From Cycas panzhihuaensis (taxonomy: Eukaryota; Cycadophyta): a DNA stretch of 64,000 bases. Under the pieces are notes generated by a model that saw only the letters and a program-made list of their open reading frames with translations, ran no database searches and was not told the origin of the DNA. Each line of letters opens with the position of its first letter. Within the stretch, counting starts at the first letter, position 1. Where the stretch lies: the NCBI GenBank assembly GCA_023213395.1, contig CM041465.1:181295741-181359740 (forward strand), read 5' to 3'. Of the stretch, positions 31,793-42,400 are shown in pieces. Made by a program: the position numbers and the translations under genes.

Positions 31793-32260
31793 CTATTCCT
31801 CTCTTTCCATATGTTCCAAGCTACTGATCGGAGCACAACTTTCCAGATGCGGCTGTGGTTCTCGCTCGAAGGGGCTAAGCCAGGCAAGCCATAAATCGAA
31901 AGTCTCTTTTGAAAAAGTCCAGCATACCTCTAGTTTCCTGAGAACCATCCTCCGAACCTCACTAGTGTAAGCACACCCAATGAGAATGTGGTCCATGGAT
32001 TCTTCCTTAGAGCAGCATAAAATGCATCTGTTTGCCAACTCCATACCTCTCTTCTTGAGATTATCTAAAGTGAGAATTTTGTTCTTAAGGCAGGTCCACC
32101 AAAAAATAACTACCTTGGGAATAATAGGGAGCTTCCAAACCCCTTTAAGGGTTGGATTTCTCTGATCGCCTCTGGTTAAACAAAGGAAATGATATCCTTG
32201 TTTTACGGTATAGTCCCCAGACGGGCCCAAAGGCCACACAACCGTATCCGGCGAAGTCAT
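31793..32260 (-). pseudogene. LINE zf-RVT zinc-binding region
   Basis: A 155-codon minus-strand frame contains WWTCLKNKILTLDNLKKRG followed by RCILCCSKEESMDHILIGC, the C-x2-C...H-x4-C pattern of zf-RVT between RT and RNase H in plant LINEs. A second overlapping frame (31585-31887) carries the next segment WNIWKERNRRIFQD, so one frameshift separates them. Confidence 0.85.
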
Positions 32261-32539
32261 TCTAGGAATATAATTCTTACGAAGGATCTTTTTTAAACTG
32301 TTTAGACCCTCTTGCAGTCTTTCTCCTTGAATTTCCTCCAGAGGCTTCCATCGCCTATATTTTCCACTCCCGGTCCAATAATCCTTAACCTCGGTGCCAT
32401 ATTACCTGACACAGGGCCCCATAATAAGTACCGGGTCAGGATAGTCCTTGAGAGCATTGTCACAGCACCAAGCATCCTCCCAGAACCTTATGGAGGCACC
32501 ATCTCTTAGTTTCCATTTCAAACATTTTCTTATAGTTCG

Positions 32540-33225
32540 CTATGCTTTTAGAATGCTTCTCCAGACAGTGGATCCGACCTGCGATGCATCATTCTCCAAA
32601 AGGGAACCCCCTTGAATGTATTTCCTAGCAAGGATCTTCTCCCAAGGTCTCTCGCCCCCTTTCAGTAGCCGCCACCCCAACTTAGCCCCTAGAGCAGCGT
32701 TAAAAGGAGAAATCCTTCTCAAGTTAAGGCCTTGACCCATTTGAGTGCGACTTTATTCCACTAACCGGTGTATTCATCTTTACTCTCGCTCCGGACCAAA
32801 GGAATCTTTTGGATAGATTCAATAATGTTTGAAATGCCGTAGGGACTACGAATATAGACATCCAATATCTTTGGAATACTCGGCGTCGATGCGACTAGCT
32901 GGAGCTTTCCGGCTAGACTAAGAAGGGCGCCTTTCCAGCCCGCCAGCTTCTTTTGCATCCTATCAATGAGGGGATTCCACATGTCCTTGGTCATCCTCCC
33001 AACAAAGAGTGGCAACCCAAGATAAAATGAGGGGAGCTTTTTGATACTCATCCCAAGGATTCTACTTATCCTGCCTTGAACTTGGCCCGAAGTATTTAAG
33101 AAAAAAACATTACTCTTGTTCAAATTTATCTTTTGATTTGTGGCTTCCTCAAAGTGGCCCAAAATCTCTTTGAATTTGGAAGCTTCACCCAAAGTAGCCC
33201 TCCCTAAGAATATGTTATCGTCCAC
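32540..33225 (-). pseudogene. LINE reverse transcriptase, carboxyl part only
   Basis: The frame at 32761-33225 starts at the catalytic Asp pair (DDNIFLG) and continues with INLNKSNVFF, YLGLPLFVGRMTKDMWNPL and KKLAGWKGALLSLAGKLQL, the standard thumb segment of plant LINE RT. A second frame at 32540-32740 adds SPFNAALGAKLGWRLLKGG and ILARKY. Two frames and the missing fingers and palm show it cannot work. Confidence 0.87.
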
Positions 33226-33239
33226 GAATGGTAGAACTT

Positions 33240-34468
33240 ATTGTTGATTATGTAAACTTATATTATTGTAATTCAACAGTATGTTTTGGTTAAGGAAAAT
33301 CATAGGTTCAAGAGGGATTCAATGTTGGGTACCATCTTGATAGTAAGTAAAAGGTTGTCGATTAGTTATTTGAGTGACAAGAGGATCCTATGTTGCTATG
33401 TAACTAACTATTATTAACAAGAGCTCCTCCATTTCTAATTTATAATAGAAAGAGAAGGAGTGGGATTGAGTTGAAGAGATTATTTGCATGATATTTGTTG
33501 ATATGGAAAGTAGATGTACTATTAAGTGATATATTCACTATTGTTTCTATATGGGTCATAGATTTATTTGCCATTCAAGCATCTTCTTATACAACTGATA
33601 GCATTAGGTGCCCCTTTTTTTGTTGACCCACATGGTATGTGCACATTATTAGGTGTCTTTTATTGTTGTTGGGCATTTATAGTACATAATTTTTGCATGT
33701 TTTACAGTTTGGTGGCTCATTGGGCACCTCCTAATGAATAGTTTCTTAAAATATGCATCTTTACCTTAATTACAAAGGGTATCCATGGATTATTAATGGT
33801 CAAATTTGCCCTTAACAAGTTGTCTGAAGCTTATAGTCACCCATAAAGATCATACAATGACCAAAAACACTCACATGGCCTACGTAGGTTGAAAATTTAA
33901 AATGACAACTAAAATTTGGTGAAAATTTATTTGTTCTAATGCTATGATAAAATTAAATCATTTTACAATGTTGTTTTAAATCCACAAAGCCCCTATGGTG
34001 GACATGTGAGTATTTGATATGACCAATAGTCAATGAGAAAAGGGGCTAAACCTCTTATTTTTACCTTCTTCATTTTTTAAAGATTTGTACTCACGTAAAT
34101 ATTGATATGTCCCTCATATGATGTTAAAATTTAATTTTGTCTATTGTGTTGGAAAGCTAACTCATATAACTTTATAACGAGTGGTCACATACTACGTTTT
34201 AAAGATTTTTCAAGGCTTAAATTTCTAGTTTTAGTTTCATAAGGTATTTTTTGTATTAAAGTTAGAACTCATGATTAGACAAAGAAGTGTTTTATCACAT
34301 GTTTTTGCTCAAATAACCATTTACATAGGTTTGATCAGTGGTTTAGTAGATGGAACTATGGATATTTAGCTTAATTTTCTCTTTAAGGCACGGGCCTAAG
34401 CAGAAGGAATAGTAAATGGGCAAAATAAGAGCATGTGATACTTATTTTATAGGTAAATATTCGTGAAC
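33240..34468 (+). other. Element E interior, second part
   Basis: AT-rich, no coding motif recognised on either strand. It ends in TGAAC (34464-34468), the left target duplication of element G. Confidence 0.6.
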
Positions 34469-34799
34469 TATTAGAAAATAGATATTATTCCATACACATA
34501 TCCATTTCTAACATAAAATAGAAATAAGACTTATTGAATATGATCCTTTACATTGTATTAAATATTGACATAAGTATATATTTATAATGCACGATCATCG
34601 CATGCTTAACTAATTGCATAAAGCGACCCCTAAGACTACTATAATACATATGCCTTAATGGCTTATTTTTATATTCCTAAAAGGATTAAGGGTGGCCCTT
34701 TAATACTAATATACTTATTACTTTTTAACGTGAATATTACTCTATTTAATATTAGACCAATATATAGTACTACTAATATATTAAACATTGTCTCTAACA
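34469..34799 (-). repeat. Element G 3' LTR
   Basis: About 331 bp, homologous throughout with 38108-38437. Shared landmarks include TAAAATAGAAATAAG, GCATGCTTAACTAATT / GCATGCTTAACCAATT, and TATTCCTAAAAGG. Confidence 0.86.
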
Positions 34800-35339
34800 C
34801 CCCCTATAATGTTTAATGTCAAAACAAAATGCTTTCAAACTATGTACTAAGGATAGGCTTGACTAATAAACCAAAGACCACCTATTTGCATATGTGTATT
34901 CTAATATAATATTCCAACTTTCTAATATCAAAATCCCCACTTTAATGTATATTTGAAGTCTTTTGAATTTGTAGTGCCTCATCCTTGGAAATGTCTTGAA
35001 GATAATGTCTTTAACTCAATCTTTAACTTCAATCTTGTGATGATATTGTTGTTGTAGCTCTCAAAAGAAATGATCCTTGAATTTGACTTTCTTCATTCAG
35101 GTATATAAATATAGATTCTTTAACATGGTAGGTTCTTTCTAATGAAGCACTTTTCTTTGATTGCCTATTTTATAAATTTCTACTTTAAGGTCTTTGAATT
35201 GTTTCAATATATTAATTGTTTCTACATCTAAATGAGAATGATGTAATGTGGGATCAACTTTCATTGAATAAGGACATGAGTTGAAAAGATAATATTCCAA
35301 AATCTCTATAAGATTTTAAGGACAGGATGATTCCTCTTT

Positions 35340-36400
35340 GCTTATTTATTTTATTGGAATTTGTTCCATTTCCATGGCATAGTCCTTAACCAACCGATTT
35401 GTTCCCTCCATATTAATCAAGGGTACTGAAGTTCCTGCATAAAAAGGGTTAAGATTATTACACACTATGAAATGTTTATCTTGTAATAATAGCCATGGTG
35501 GCATTTGATATGCCAAGTGAAATCTCAACAGATCCTGGTGTAAACAACCGTTATAGCTGTAATCATGAATTCAATTAAGGATGTAGCTCCCAAATTATTT
35601 GTCACTAATGTAATCCACCTTCTTTAGTTAATTACAATATTCTATATCTCCAATGATAGAACCTGCTAAAGAACATGAGATACTTCAATTTTAATTGGTT
35701 GTGATTTGGCCAAAGTAGTTCTAATTTTATCATCAATTATTAGGTTAAGCTTTAGCTTTCTAGGCTCTAGTTGGTTTGATATGACCTAATCAAGAATTAA
35801 TAAAATCATGCCCATTATGTCCATCATGCTACTTACTTCAACTTCAAATTCTAAATGATTAGACTAAAGTGAATTCTTCTTAGTAATAGAACCATCAAAT
35901 TCACTTTTAATTTCTTTTGAAGTATTGATACTATGAATGAGTGATGAACCTTGAATATCTTGAGTTACTGCATTACAATCACTGATGATGCTAGCATTCT
36001 TATCATCAATGCATTCAATAGATGTATATTTAGAAATAGTTTCTTCATTAGATTGATATTCTCTTTCATCGTCTTTAATACTTTCTTCATCCTTACTTAT
36101 ATAAGTTCTAGCTTCTTTGTTACCAATATGTTAGTCATTTAGTTTTGGACCAAACTTCTCCTTTAGAATATTCCATATTTTGTATGACTTGCAAATTGGT
36201 TCTTCAACACTATCACAGACATAACGATATGTGTCTATCTCTAAGGTATAATGAATCCAACTAAGTGCATAAGCATCTTTCTTTTGAAGTTCTGGTGTTG
36301 GATCTCTATAACCTTTAGAAATAATGTCCTACCAACCAAAGGTAATAAACCGGGATCTCATATTATCTGACTATTCAAAATAATTTTCTTTAGTTAGCAA
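35340..36400 (-). pseudogene. Element G Gag fragment plus acidic region (decayed)
   Basis: Minus-strand reading from about 36395 gives KENYFE, a stop, SDNMRSRFITFGW, another stop, then DIISKGYRDPTPELQKKD, ALSWIHYTLEIDTY and WNILKEKFGPKLND near 36140. That is the copia Gag pattern NY..W...M...L.GLW..I..GY..P...KD..AL..I. Both stops stand where the family has Trp, so they are TGG-to-TAG changes. The frame then enters an acidic stretch (ARTYISKDEESIKDDER, near 36030-36120) resembling the one in element D (EEYISTDEISIKSKE). Further minus-strand pieces reach about 35346. Confidence 0.68.
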
Positions 36401-38090
36401 AAGCATACCTATGATAAGAAATAATTTTTACAGGAGTAAGAATCAATCATGAAATCTTATCTTATGTTTTCTTGTCCTTTACAATTAGGACCTTGATCTG
36501 CTTTGTTGCTTCTAAACAACAATACCTTTATGAAATATTTTATGGTAATGCCAAAAGTTTACCCTCTTTATCTCATGAATTAAGTAATAAGTCAAACATG
36601 ACACAACTGTAATTCATAGTACTCTCACTATACAACCACCCTATTTGATTTCCTTGATTAAAATCTACCTAACATCAAGCTCAAAAGATGTTATATTATG
36701 GCTCATTTCCATTGCAATAAAATAATAAAGCCAACAGACATGATGGCACTCATATCTAACATTCTAGTGAAGAGATATTAAAGAAATATTGCTAGTATAT
36801 TATTATAAAAGTGAAATTGGACAAGATAAAGATAAATCCCTTAAACCCCTTTTATGAATAGCTCCAAGTCACATACTAATCTTTATGAGACCTTACTGCA
36901 GACTTCACATAATATTGAAAATAATTAAATCTCTTATTATAATTCTTAAAACATTATAGTCTTTGAATTTTTTTGTGTAAAAGTGCGATGATGAAAATTT
37001 CTCTAATTTTTAATATTTTCTTTTCAAAATAATTCATTAGCAGTACTGCTAGGGTTTCAAAGCATAGTCTATTAGACCACTGCCACATCCTCCTTTGTCA
37101 CAACTTGATTTATTCCTTTCATAACTACTATCATTGATTGTGCCTTTGTTCCTCCAATCCACATTCTCGGGCAATTAGTGGTTATATGAACATGAGTCAA
37201 ATTTTTGGATGCATTAAGACTAAGCTAGTAGGACATGCTCTTCTAATTCTATTCATCGATATGGAGTAGATCATCTTTGAATATGCTAAACCTCTTACAT
37301 TTTTCATCTAAGCCATTAACACAAAGTACTCCAATGGTCATTAGTTCATATCAAGCCCATTGTAACCTCCACAAAATATCATCGATTCCATAAGGGTGTT
37401 ATCTCCTTATTGATGTATTGATGGTAGCAGTGTGTTGATATCGGTCCATACTTCCAAAAATATTTAAATTTAAAGGTAAGCAATGGTGTGTTGCATCTTC
37501 ATCATGGAGTGTATAACAACATTCATGGACTCGATAACTCTCATCTAAATCACAACACATCCGTGATGGCATAAGAGATCTTTTTTTTTTCATACCAATT
37601 ATGACAAGTTCTAACTAATAAAATATTTAGATAATCAGAATGACAAATAAAGGCATAAATATTTAAACCCCAACTAATTGGTCCTTGTCTACAATCATTA
37701 TTTCCATCGTTCTCCTAATTGGATGCTTGAATTTCTTAATTTACTAAACAACCTCTATGTTTTGCTTAACTTCTTCACTCAACTTTCTTTTCTTTTGCCT
37801 GATATTAACTCGATTCAAAATCTTTACTACTTACTTATATAAGCTTTTTTCACTAACTTTGTCTTCGTTTGGTCTATTCTTGACCTCCCTTTTCATGTCT
37901 TTACCCTCTTGTTCATCTCCTTTCCTCTCATTTCTCTTTTGCTTTGGTCCTTCCTCTGGTCTGTTCTTTTCCTTATAAGTCCCTCCTTATTTGATCATCT
38001 CAGCCTTCCTTTGTGCTCCTCCTTTTGTGATACCTTTCCCTTTCATTACTCTCTAGGACTAATATGCCCTGTTACATAGGGTCACACCAT
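36401..38090 (-). other. Element G leader
   Basis: About 1.7 kb between primer site and Gag. Near 37750-38000 the minus strand reads a very Lys/Glu/Arg-rich stretch (for example KQKRNERKGDEQEGKDMKRE), whose antisense is a hydrophobic chance frame. I cannot identify it. No other motif is seen. Confidence 0.45.
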
Positions 38091-38107
38091 AACCAACTCT
38101 AATACCA
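38091..38107 (-). other. Element G primer-binding site
   Basis: Minus-strand TTGGTATTAGAGTTGG adjoining the right LTR, close to the initiator-Met primer site. Confidence 0.75.
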
Positions 38108-38437
38108 AGCTGGAAAATAGGTATCATTCCATACACATAACCATTTCTAATATAAAATAGAAATAAGCCTTATTGAATATGATCTTCTATATTATATTAA
38201 GATTGACAGGAGTATGTACTTATAATGGATGATCACTGCATGCTTAACCAATTACATGAAGTGGCTGCTAAGACTACCATAATACACATGCATTAATGAC
38301 TTATTTTAATATTCCTAAAAGGGTTAAGGATGACCCCTTAATACTAACAAAATTATTACTTTCTAACATTAATATTACTCTATTTAATGTTATACCGCTA
38401 GACATTACTACTAACATATTAAACATTATCTCTAACA
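38108..38437 (-). repeat. Element G 5' LTR
   Basis: Partner of 34469-34799. The first few bases (TGTTAGA in the ancestral form) have contracted to CTGGA. Ends TCTAACA and is followed by the target duplication TGAAC. Confidence 0.84.
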
Positions 38438-38442
38438 TGAAC

Positions 38443-38585
38443 TATATATGCATGGGTCACTTTAGAGGATTGGCAAGTATAATGATTGGTTACCCATATG
38501 CTCTGCTAGATGTTTGTCTTTTATATAGACCCAACATTATATTTAAAGTAGTTATATGATAAAGGGATTAAAAATTAAGGAGAGA
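38443..38585 (+). other. Element E interior, last part, with polypurine tract
   Basis: Short remainder of element E between the right target duplication of G and the 3' LTR. It ends in AAAAATTAAGGAGAGA, a purine tract that primes plus-strand synthesis in LTR elements. Confidence 0.65.
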
Positions 38586-38903
38586 TGTTGGATAATGTTT
38601 AATCTATGGTCTTTAGTTACCAATTTTCTCTTTATATATACCATGGGATCTTAGTATACATACCTCTTCATGTGTTAGTCATTGGTTGATTAGGTGGTTC
38701 CTAATGTGTGATTAGACACCTATACAATGGTATGTACTATAAACATATGTTATTTCATAATGCAAATTCAAGATAGATCATTTCCCCTAAAGGTTTGTAT
38801 CATATTGTAATGCATGTTTTATTTTTATCCTCTATGTAGTTAGTATAGTCTTAATATGTTTGCTATTATGCATTTATAATGTTAATTTATATAATTTTGA
38901 ATA
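38586..38903 (+). repeat. Element E 3' LTR
   Basis: 318 bp starting TGTTGGATAATGTTTAATC, aligning end to end with 30035-30352. Confidence 0.85.
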
Positions 38904-40442
38904 TAGAAAACTTTTGTCAAACTCCTATTGCTTAGATTTATTATTGTATAAATAACTTCAACTCAAAAGAACTCTAAGAAATTCCTTAATTTCATCATAG
39001 ATTGGCCTTTTCGACTAAAGTCCTATTCATTCTTTCAACAAGATAATTTAGCTGCAATGTGTATGTTGTCATTAATTGCTTCTTAATTCCATGGTCTTTA
39101 CAAAATTGGATAAAGGCAATAGATGTACATTCTTACCTATTATTTGATTTGAGAATTTTCAACCTTGAACACTTTTATTCTCCACTCTCACTTTGAATTC
39201 TTTGAAACTATTGAAGGTTTGAGATTTCTCCTTTATGAGATAAACCTAAACTTTCCTTGAAAAGTCACTAGTGGAGGTTAAGAAATATTATGCACCCTTA
39301 AGTGAAGTGGTTAACATTGGACCATATATATCCAAGTAGATAAGGCTAAAATTCTCAATTTCTCTCTAAGCTTTACCTTTTTAAAACTTCTCCCTATGCT
39401 ACCTTCCCATGATATAAGGTTCATAAACATAATTCACATGTTTGAGTTTTGAAGGACCATGTACCATATTTAACTTGTGCATCAAACATGGATAAATATA
39501 GTGTAAATGCTCCATTCTTTTATGCCAAAATTAAAATTTATAAGATGCTTTTTAGTTTATAGACTTATCTAAGAGCTTATAAAGACTACTATCTTTAAAA
39601 CCTTTATATATGATTTTCTTTTAATAGTTATTAACAATAGCCTTTCCATCCTTAAAGAGAATACTCATGCTGTAATCTTTAATCTGGTTAATAGAGATCA
39701 AGTTCTTTTTCAACCTTGGCATATACATCACATCCTCAATGCAATAATCTTCCTATTAGGCATAATGAATGGGACCTCACCTATCCCCTCTACATTCAAC
39801 ACTTTATTATCTCCTAAGATGATTATTTACCCAATTGCTTCTCACATGTGCATAAACCATTCCAACCTACCTATCATGTGCCTAGAATCCCCTGAATCAA
39901 TAGGTTAGACATCACATTGTATGTGAAACTACCATGTTCTACTAACCATCCTTCTTCTATTGATCAACTTACAACTTCCTACTGTTTCTTTTAAAATGCC
40001 CTAGTTTATTATAGTAATAACATAACTTTATTTGCCTTTTTAGAGTAGATTGTGGTAGCTTATTTGTGTGCGAGTTGATCAAATTTCCACCTATATTTAT
40101 ATGGAAAATTTAATATCACACAAAAATTTTAAAAAACCACATGCAAAACTAGGTGTTAAATAGCCTTAACATATCACATACTATTATTCTATTATTATTT
40201 TTTAATGTTTTAATGTCCTCAATCACTTCATAGAGCAACAAAAAAAAAAAAACCATGGACATCATGTAGGAAGTCAAAATAACCTCATACGACCTTTGCA
40301 GAATGATATAGAATAAAAGTTACAATATAAATATTCTTTCATAAATTATAATTAGCCATTAAATAAGCTAAAAAAGGCTTTAGCACCTTGTCTTATCATG
40401 TGAACTAGAGGCTCTAGTTTAGGGACAAACTACTGAACTTCA
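38904..40442 (-). pseudogene. Copia-B integrase, protease region and Gag zinc knuckle (decayed)
   Basis: Minus-strand reading near 38910-39070 gives LVEKANLMMKLRNFLEFF and LSNRSLTKVF, the end of the integrase core (family ERKNRTL.E.ARSM ... NRSPTK). This frame joins the piece left of element E. Near 39990-40030 the reading CYYYNKLGHFK followed by RN is the Gag CCHC knuckle with altered Cys positions. Stops are frequent. Copia-C begins at 40443 after CTTCA. Confidence 0.78.
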
Positions 40443-41098
40443 TGTTGGATATTGTGATAACAATCATTTAAGGCTAAAATTTTGGACATGTTTTCGGCGC
40501 AGTTTCCCTCCCTAATATTTCTCGGGGGGTTCCAAGGGGGGCAGGAGCCCCCCTTAGCCAGGGAGTGCGTGGGGAGTGGAACGCCCCCCACTAAGAGGGG
40601 GTTTAGGGGCGATAGCCCCCGACCTGAAAAATTAGCCCCGTAAACCATATTAAAATCTAAAGAGAATCAGGGTCATTCGGTACAAATACCCTAGATTCTA
40701 CAGTTGAGATTCATGCCTTGGATGTCCCTCTCATGTAGCCTGTTTTAGGGCTTTTCTTATTATGTTGATTGTAATGTAATGTATTATGATGAGGGTGGCG
40801 ACTGGTTGTTATTCTTGAGAGCACTCTGCTACTGAGATGTACTATTTCTCCATTCTACAACAGTAAAGATCGATACCTTTCCTGCGTGGATGTTTCCCTA
40901 GCACACTGCTAGGGTTTTACCACGTTATATCAGGTGCATATGTGATGTTTAGCTTATATATTGATGTTATTGTATTATCTCTAATTTTAGAACTTGCATA
41001 TTAAATCTTAGTTTCGATTCCTGTAACTAGTTACAAAATAGTTCAGATGTTGTGGAGGTTTAAGGTTTAGGACCTTGTATTCTTAATAAGTGGTATCA
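40443..41098 (+). repeat. Copia-C 5' LTR
   Basis: 656 bp, TGTTGGATATTGTGA ... TATTCTTAATA. It contains a striking G- and C-run block (40520-40625) with an inverted repeat CCCCCCTTAG / CTAAGAGGGGG. Confidence 0.93.
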
Positions 41099-41100
41099 GA

Positions 41101-41113
41101 GCCACTTTTGTTT
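41101..41113 (+). other. Copia-C primer-binding site
   Basis: TGGTATCAGAGCC, two bases after the 5' LTR, is an exact match to the plant initiator-Met-tRNA primer site. Confidence 0.93.
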
Positions 41114-41158
41114 TACAGTGAGTTTGTGAATGTTTTGGTGTCGATTTTTCTACACCAA

Positions 41159-41960
41159 ATGGCAAAACTAGCATGTGGAAAGTTTGAGTTGGAGAAATTC
41201 AATAGCAAGAACAACTTCGAGTTGTGGAAACTAAAAGCGCATCATATTGTTGTACAGTAGGGTTTGTACAAAGCCCTTACAGGTAAATCAAAGAAACCCA
41301 CATGGATGGACGATGATGATTAGGATGACTTAGATAAAAAGGCACTTAGCATAATATAATTGTGCTTAACAGATGAGGTCTTGTTTAACATCGCACGGGA
41401 GGAGACAACAGCAAGATTATGGACTCGATTGGAAGGCCTGTATATGACCAAATCAGTAACGAATTGAATCTACTTAAAGAGGTAATTGTACTCATTACGG
41501 ATGAATGAAGGTACAAAAATTGCTGACCATTTAAATATTTTCAACACTCTTATTTATCAGTTGATTAGTATCGATGTTAAAATTGAGGGTGAGGACAAGG
41601 ATTTTACCTTGTTATGCTCATTACCCGAATCCTGGGATAATATTATCAGCTTAATTAGTTTTAACACTACAAATGTATTAGATTATGATTCTGTTGTGAG
41701 TGCTTTGCTAATGGAAGAAGTGCAGAGGAAATCTAGTTTTGAAACCTCCACACCATAAGCCATGACAGTAAGAGGTAAAACATTTGAGAGAGGATAAAAC
41801 TCTAGGGATACATCGAGGTCCAAGTCAAAGAGCAAAAGAGTAAGCTTAGGAGTTGGCATTGTAATAAGACTAATCATCTCAAGAAGGATTGTTACAAAGG
41901 GAAGGAATTCCAGAAAAAGGAAGATCCTGCCAAAGAGGCAAATCAGGTGGAGTCAAATCA
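41159..41960 (+). pseudogene. Copia-C gag (decayed by stop codons)
   Basis: Starts MAKLACGKFELEKFN, followed by NNFELWK, the normal amino end of Tnt1-type Gag. In-frame stops occur at 41258 (TAG), 41321 (TAG), 41358 (TAA) and others, each where the family has Gln or Trp. The longest clean part is 41486-41758 (90 codons: MYSLRMNEGTKIADHLNIFN, LLCSLPESWDNII, LLMEE), the UBN2 core. The zinc knuckle near 41845-41890 reads SWHCNKTNHLKKDC, with the first Cys replaced. Gag would form the particle shell. Confidence 0.88.
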
Positions 41961-42400
41961 AGGTATGGATGATGATGTCTTGGTTGCTTATAATGTTTCT
42001 CATTATCACCATGACTGGTTATTAGATTCAGGTGCTTTACACCATGTGTCTACAAAAGAGTTAGTTCTTATCATACCAACCTCTTGATGGTGGTGATGTG
42101 CTTATGGGAAATGAAGTTTCTTATAAGACAATGGGCATTGATAGCATCAGAATTAAGATGTTCGATGGGGTAGTCAGAACATTAACTGAGGTTAGACATG
42201 TACCTGATTTGAAAAGGAATCTGATTTCCTTGGGTGAATTAGATTTGGGTGGTTTTAAACATACAGGTCATGAAGGAGCCCTAAAGGTGTCAAAGGGTGC
42301 CTTGGTTATTATGAAAGCCTTAAAGAAAGGAAATCTTTATATTTTAGTAGGAAGTACAGATGTTAGCCAAGCAACTACAACATCAAAGACTATAGAAGAT
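41961..42400 (+). pseudogene. Copia-C protease
   Basis: The aspartic-protease active site DSG is at 42025-42033, within WLLDSGALHHVST, matching the family W.LDSGA..H. The downstream flap segment is read at 42098-42260 (GIDSIRIKMFDG, LTEVRHVPDLKRNLISLG). A frameshift between the active site and 42098 (region CTTGATGGTGG) separates the two halves, so the protease is broken although its active-site triad is intact. Confidence 0.85.

Larger units (their letters stand above)
30975..33226 (-). mobile_element. 5'-truncated LINE with RNase H (L1-type, minus strand)
   Basis: A 13-bp target duplication AATGGTAGAACTT flanks it (30962-30974 and 33227-33239) and is identical on both sides. The low-coordinate end is a T run, which is the poly-A tail of a minus-strand element. 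Minus-strand order is RT carboxyl part (32761-33225), linker (32540-32740), zf-RVT zinc finger (31793-32260), RNase H (31130-31690), 3' UTR, tail. The 5' end falls exactly at the Asp-Asp of the RT catalytic box, so most of RT and the endonuclease are missing. Base composition is markedly richer in G and C than the surroundings, fitting a fairly recent insertion. Confidence 0.9.
34469..38437 (-). mobile_element. Element G: second gag-only copia-type element
   Basis: LTRs are 34469-34799 and about 38108-38437, with terminal TATTAGA (decayed TGTTAGA) and TCTAACA. A perfect 5-bp target duplication TGAAC lies at 34464-34468 and 38438-38442. The primer site (minus-strand TTGGTATTAGAG) adjoins the right LTR, and a purine tract ATAGGGGG adjoins the left LTR. 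The 3.3-kb interior holds a Gag segment followed by an acidic stretch in the same order as element D, and no polymerase. It lies inside element E. Confidence 0.86.
30035..38903 (+). mobile_element. Element E: non-autonomous LTR element, itself split by a LINE and by element G
   Basis: LTRs 30035-30352 and 38586-38903 are both exactly 318 bp and homologous throughout. A primer site TGGTATCAAAG lies at 30353-30363, and a purine tract AAGGAGAGA adjoins the right LTR, so it runs on the plus strand. Flanks TAAAT and TAGAA are a poor 5-bp match, but the Copia-B integrase frame resumes across the site. Without the LINE and element G the interior is only about 2.0 kb, and I recognise no Gag or Pol in it. 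Confidence 0.82.

Noticed and set aside
31070-32509. Plus-strand frames at 31070-31363, 31451-31765, 31980-32165 and 32312-32509
   Set aside because: All are antisense to the LINE RNase H, zinc-finger and linker frames.
37757-37978. Hydrophobic 73-codon plus-strand frame as a membrane protein
   Set aside because: It is antisense to a Lys/Glu-rich stretch of the element G leader; hydrophobicity is a mirror effect.
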